Positions 62,373-64,000 of a stretch of DNA of 64,000 nucleotides are shown here, one piece after another (the first letter of the stretch is position 1; every line of letters begins with the position of its first letter). The position numbers and the translations under genes are program-made. Below the pieces are notes generated by a model. That model was not told where the DNA came from. It worked only from the letters and a program-made list of their open reading frames with translations, and did not search any database. Source of the DNA: Tabrizicola_A aquatica (GTDB lineage Bacteria > Pseudomonadota > Alphaproteobacteria > Rhodobacterales > Rhodobacteraceae); the NCBI GenBank assembly GCA_965194375.1, contig OZ239428.1, one strand, 5' to 3'.

Positions 62373-62819
62373 TCAGAGCTTGCGGTTATAGCGGATGAAG
62401 GGTGTGACCTGCGCGATGCGGTCATAAAGCTGCCGGGCCTGCGTGTTGAAATCCTGCGTCAGCCAATAGACCGCAGGCGTGCCCGCGGCATCGGCCACAG
62501 CATAGACCGCCTCAATAAGCGCCCGCCCGGCCCCGGTGCCGCGCACCGCAGGATCAACATAAAGGTCCTGCAGGTAGATCACCTCTTCGATCTTCCACGC
62601 GTGGCGATGCGACAGGTAATGCGTCAAGCCCACCATCTTGCCGTCCACCTCGGCGACAAGGCAGTTGAAATCGCGCGCATCATCGCCAAGCAGCCGGACA
62701 AAGGTCGAGACATAGACCGCCTCGGGTACCGAGGTCTTGTAGAACTCCAGATAGCCGGTCCACAAACGCCGCCAGTCGGCCTCGTCAGTTGCGCGCAGGG
62801 GACGGATGGTACAAGGCAT
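62373..62819 (-). CDS. GNAT acetyltransferase
   Basis: 148 residues. IRPLRATDEADWRRLWTGYL opens the fold, and YLQDLYVDPAVRGTGAGRAL is the acetyl-CoA P-loop-like element. The ending (YWLTQDFNTQARQLYDRIA) is the pattern of polyamine/diamine-type GNATs. It lies 13 bases after the COG0523 gene on the same strand and is likely co-transcribed. Confidence 0.85.
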   Translation of the reverse strand: MPCTIRPLRATDEADWRRLWTGYLEFYKTSVPEAVYVSTFVRLLGDDARDFNCLVAEVDGKMVGLTHYLSHRHAWKIEEVIYLQDLYVDPAVRGTGAGRALIEAVYAVADAAGTPAVYWLTQDFNTQARQLYDRIAQVTPFIRYNRKL

Positions 62820-62832
62820 GTGAGGTCCTTTC

Positions 62833-63813
62833 TTAAGAGGGCTTCAAGGCAGCCGGCAGGGGGCGGCCAAGGAAGTGATAGAGCGAGCGCGTGAGATCCT
62901 TTGGGTCATAACCCCGACCGATAAAGACGATCCGGTTATCCTGCCCCGGATCCGAGGTTTCCGGCAAGATCTCGGGCGATTGCACCACCTTACGCACGGT
63001 TTGCAACAAAAGCCGCCCCGCAGGCGTGCGAAGCACACCCTTGACCCGCACCAGATCATCGCCGCGCGCATGAAGAAGGGCGGACAGCCAAAGCGCGAAG
63101 GCGGACCAATCCAGACTGGGGTCCACCTCGATCTGGGTGGGCAGGATCGAGCCGCGCGCATCCTCTTCGGGCAAGGGCGGCAAGGCGGCAGCCATGGTGC
63201 CGGGGGGCACGGGCGGCAGGGCAACCGTTTCACCCAAGACAGCCGCCGAAATAGCAGCGCCTGGGTTCAAGACGGCTAAGGTCGCTTGCAAGGCGGCCAG
63301 ATCACCCGGCGCGCAGGCGTCGGTCTTGGTCAGGATCAACTGGTCCGCCGCACCAACCTGCCGCCGGCCCAATGGCTCACTCGCCAGTTGCGCCAAGGCG
63401 TGCAAGGCGTCGACGGCCACGAGTGTCTCACCAATTAGAATGTGGTTAACCAAAACCGGATCAGCCTGAATCGCCGCGACTATCGCGGCCGGGTCAGCCA
63501 GACCGCTGGTTTCCAGCACGATCCGGTCAAACCGCGCGCCGCCCTCGCGGCTGCGATCATCGCACAAGCCACGCAAGGCCGTGATCAGCGCCGGACGGCC
63601 TGTGCAGCAACAGCACCCGCCCGCCAAAAGCGTGACCTTGCCCAAAAGCGCATCATCCACAGGGGTTTCGGCCGCCTCGTTCACGATCACATGGACGTTT
63701 GGACCAAAGGTCCCAGCGTGAAGCTGGTGCCGTAGCCAAGTGGTCTTGCCCGACCCAAGATAGCCGCCCAGAATCGTCAGCCGCAGGCGCCCTTCGAGCA
63801 CATCACTCGACAT
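62833..63813 (-). CDS. CobW/COG0523 G3E-family GTPase
   Basis: 326 residues. Walker A is GGYLGSGKTT (16-25), a four-Cys cluster GGCCCCTGR (67-70) replaces the common CxCC metal site, Walker B region is RIVLETSGLADPAAI, and the guanine motif is ILTKTD. The C-terminal CobW_C domain ends VRKVVQSPEILPE ... NRIVFIGRGYDPKDL. Such GTPases deliver Zn or Co to target proteins; the partner is not evident here. It overlaps the upstream partial gene by eleven bases. Confidence 0.88.
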   Translation of the reverse strand: MSSDVLEGRLRLTILGGYLGSGKTTWLRHQLHAGTFGPNVHVIVNEAAETPVDDALLGKVTLLAGGCCCCTGRPALITALRGLCDDRSREGGARFDRIVLETSGLADPAAIVAAIQADPVLVNHILIGETLVAVDALHALAQLASEPLGRRQVGAADQLILTKTDACAPGDLAALQATLAVLNPGAAISAAVLGETVALPPVPPGTMAAALPPLPEEDARGSILPTQIEVDPSLDWSAFALWLSALLHARGDDLVRVKGVLRTPAGRLLLQTVRKVVQSPEILPETSDPGQDNRIVFIGRGYDPKDLTRSLYHFLGRPLPAALKPS

Positions 63814-64000
63814 TCAGGTACCTTGGGTCCAAAGGATCAATCGGACGGCCAATCAGGCGTTCCGCCTCGGACCAAACTTCAGCCAGATTCTGCACGATCA
63901 CACCCGCCCCCGACAGGGTCGAGAGCTGAATCCCCGGCACTACGCCGCCATCATGGGCGGTCAAGCCATAGGGCCGCAGAATGGCGTTTAGAACACCCAC
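63803..64000 (-). CDS. C-terminal part of an unrecognised protein (runs off the right edge)
   Basis: At least 65 residues with no stop before the edge; the text opens VGVLNAILRPYGLTAHDGGV and ends IDPLDPRYLNVE. It overlaps the COG0523 gene start, so the two are coupled and may share a metal-related role. I do not recognise the family from this piece. Confidence 0.6.
   Translation of the reverse strand: MGVLNAILRPYGLTAHDGGVVPGIQLSTLSGAGVIVQNLAEVWSEAERLIGRPIDPLDPRYLNVE

Overview
The window reads as chromosome of a GC-rich alphaproteobacterium of the Rhodobacteraceae (Rhodobacter/Gemmobacter-like). The assignment rests on the short overlapping operons, the type of the core proteins (dapE/dapF/dapA, mtaB, accD-folC, smpB, glnK-amtB, tamA-tamB, ubiG, aroC), the Hint-domain protein, the paired I78 inhibitors and a recurrent extragenic palindrome typical of this group. 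This is inference from protein character; no search was run.

Layout. 1-2.6 kb: a Hint-domain protein (runs off the left edge), then dapE with a GNAT gene. 2.6-9.6 kb: an extragenic palindrome, RNase R, an MltB-type transglycosylase, a c'-type cytochrome, two I78 inhibitor lipoproteins, glutathione-dependent formaldehyde dehydrogenase and an NYN/OST-HTH protein. 9.6-13.3 kb: a small unknown, a ThDP enzyme, a HAD phosphatase with a damaged small ORF behind it, and tRNA-Lys. 13.4-23.6 kb: dapF-mtaB, accD-folC, a K+ channel, smpB, sseA-aminotransferase-DMT exporter, amtB-glnK. 23.9-39 kb: a class A PBP, HU, AMP nucleosidase, a methyltransferase, an SDR protein, a VOC-cupin-cupin protein, dapA, Slt, several EamA exporters, and a divergent mnmD / FAD-oxidase pair that looks like a split mnmC. 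39-50.6 kb: YihY, tamA-tamB, an aldo/keto reductase, ubiG, a prolyl aminopeptidase, a frame-disrupted TerC gene behind a structured leader, and aroC.

50.7-61.8 kb differs: it is visibly less GC-rich, it has long non-coding stretches, decayed genes and an IS481-type transposase remnant, and it carries accessory metabolism. On the minus strand are a PPK2 kinase, an MFS transporter, and a phosphonate-type ABC importer (phnD, phnC, phnE) fused operonically to a SAM methyltransferase and a PhnM-like amidohydrolase, without any C-P lyase core gene. On the plus strand is a D-carbamoylase/D-hydantoinase operon. I read this as a horizontally acquired island beside aroC. The right end (61.8-64 kb) returns to ordinary genes: two GNATs, a COG0523 GTPase and a partial unknown gene.

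The items most worth a second look are: the terC reading-frame break at a perfectly phased A_AAA_AAC heptamer, with three consecutive perfect hairpins in its leader; the phn-like cassette without C-P lyase and with an in-frame amber codon in phnE; and the two perfect palindromes with a frame-broken 45-codon ORF between the ThDP enzyme and the HAD gene.
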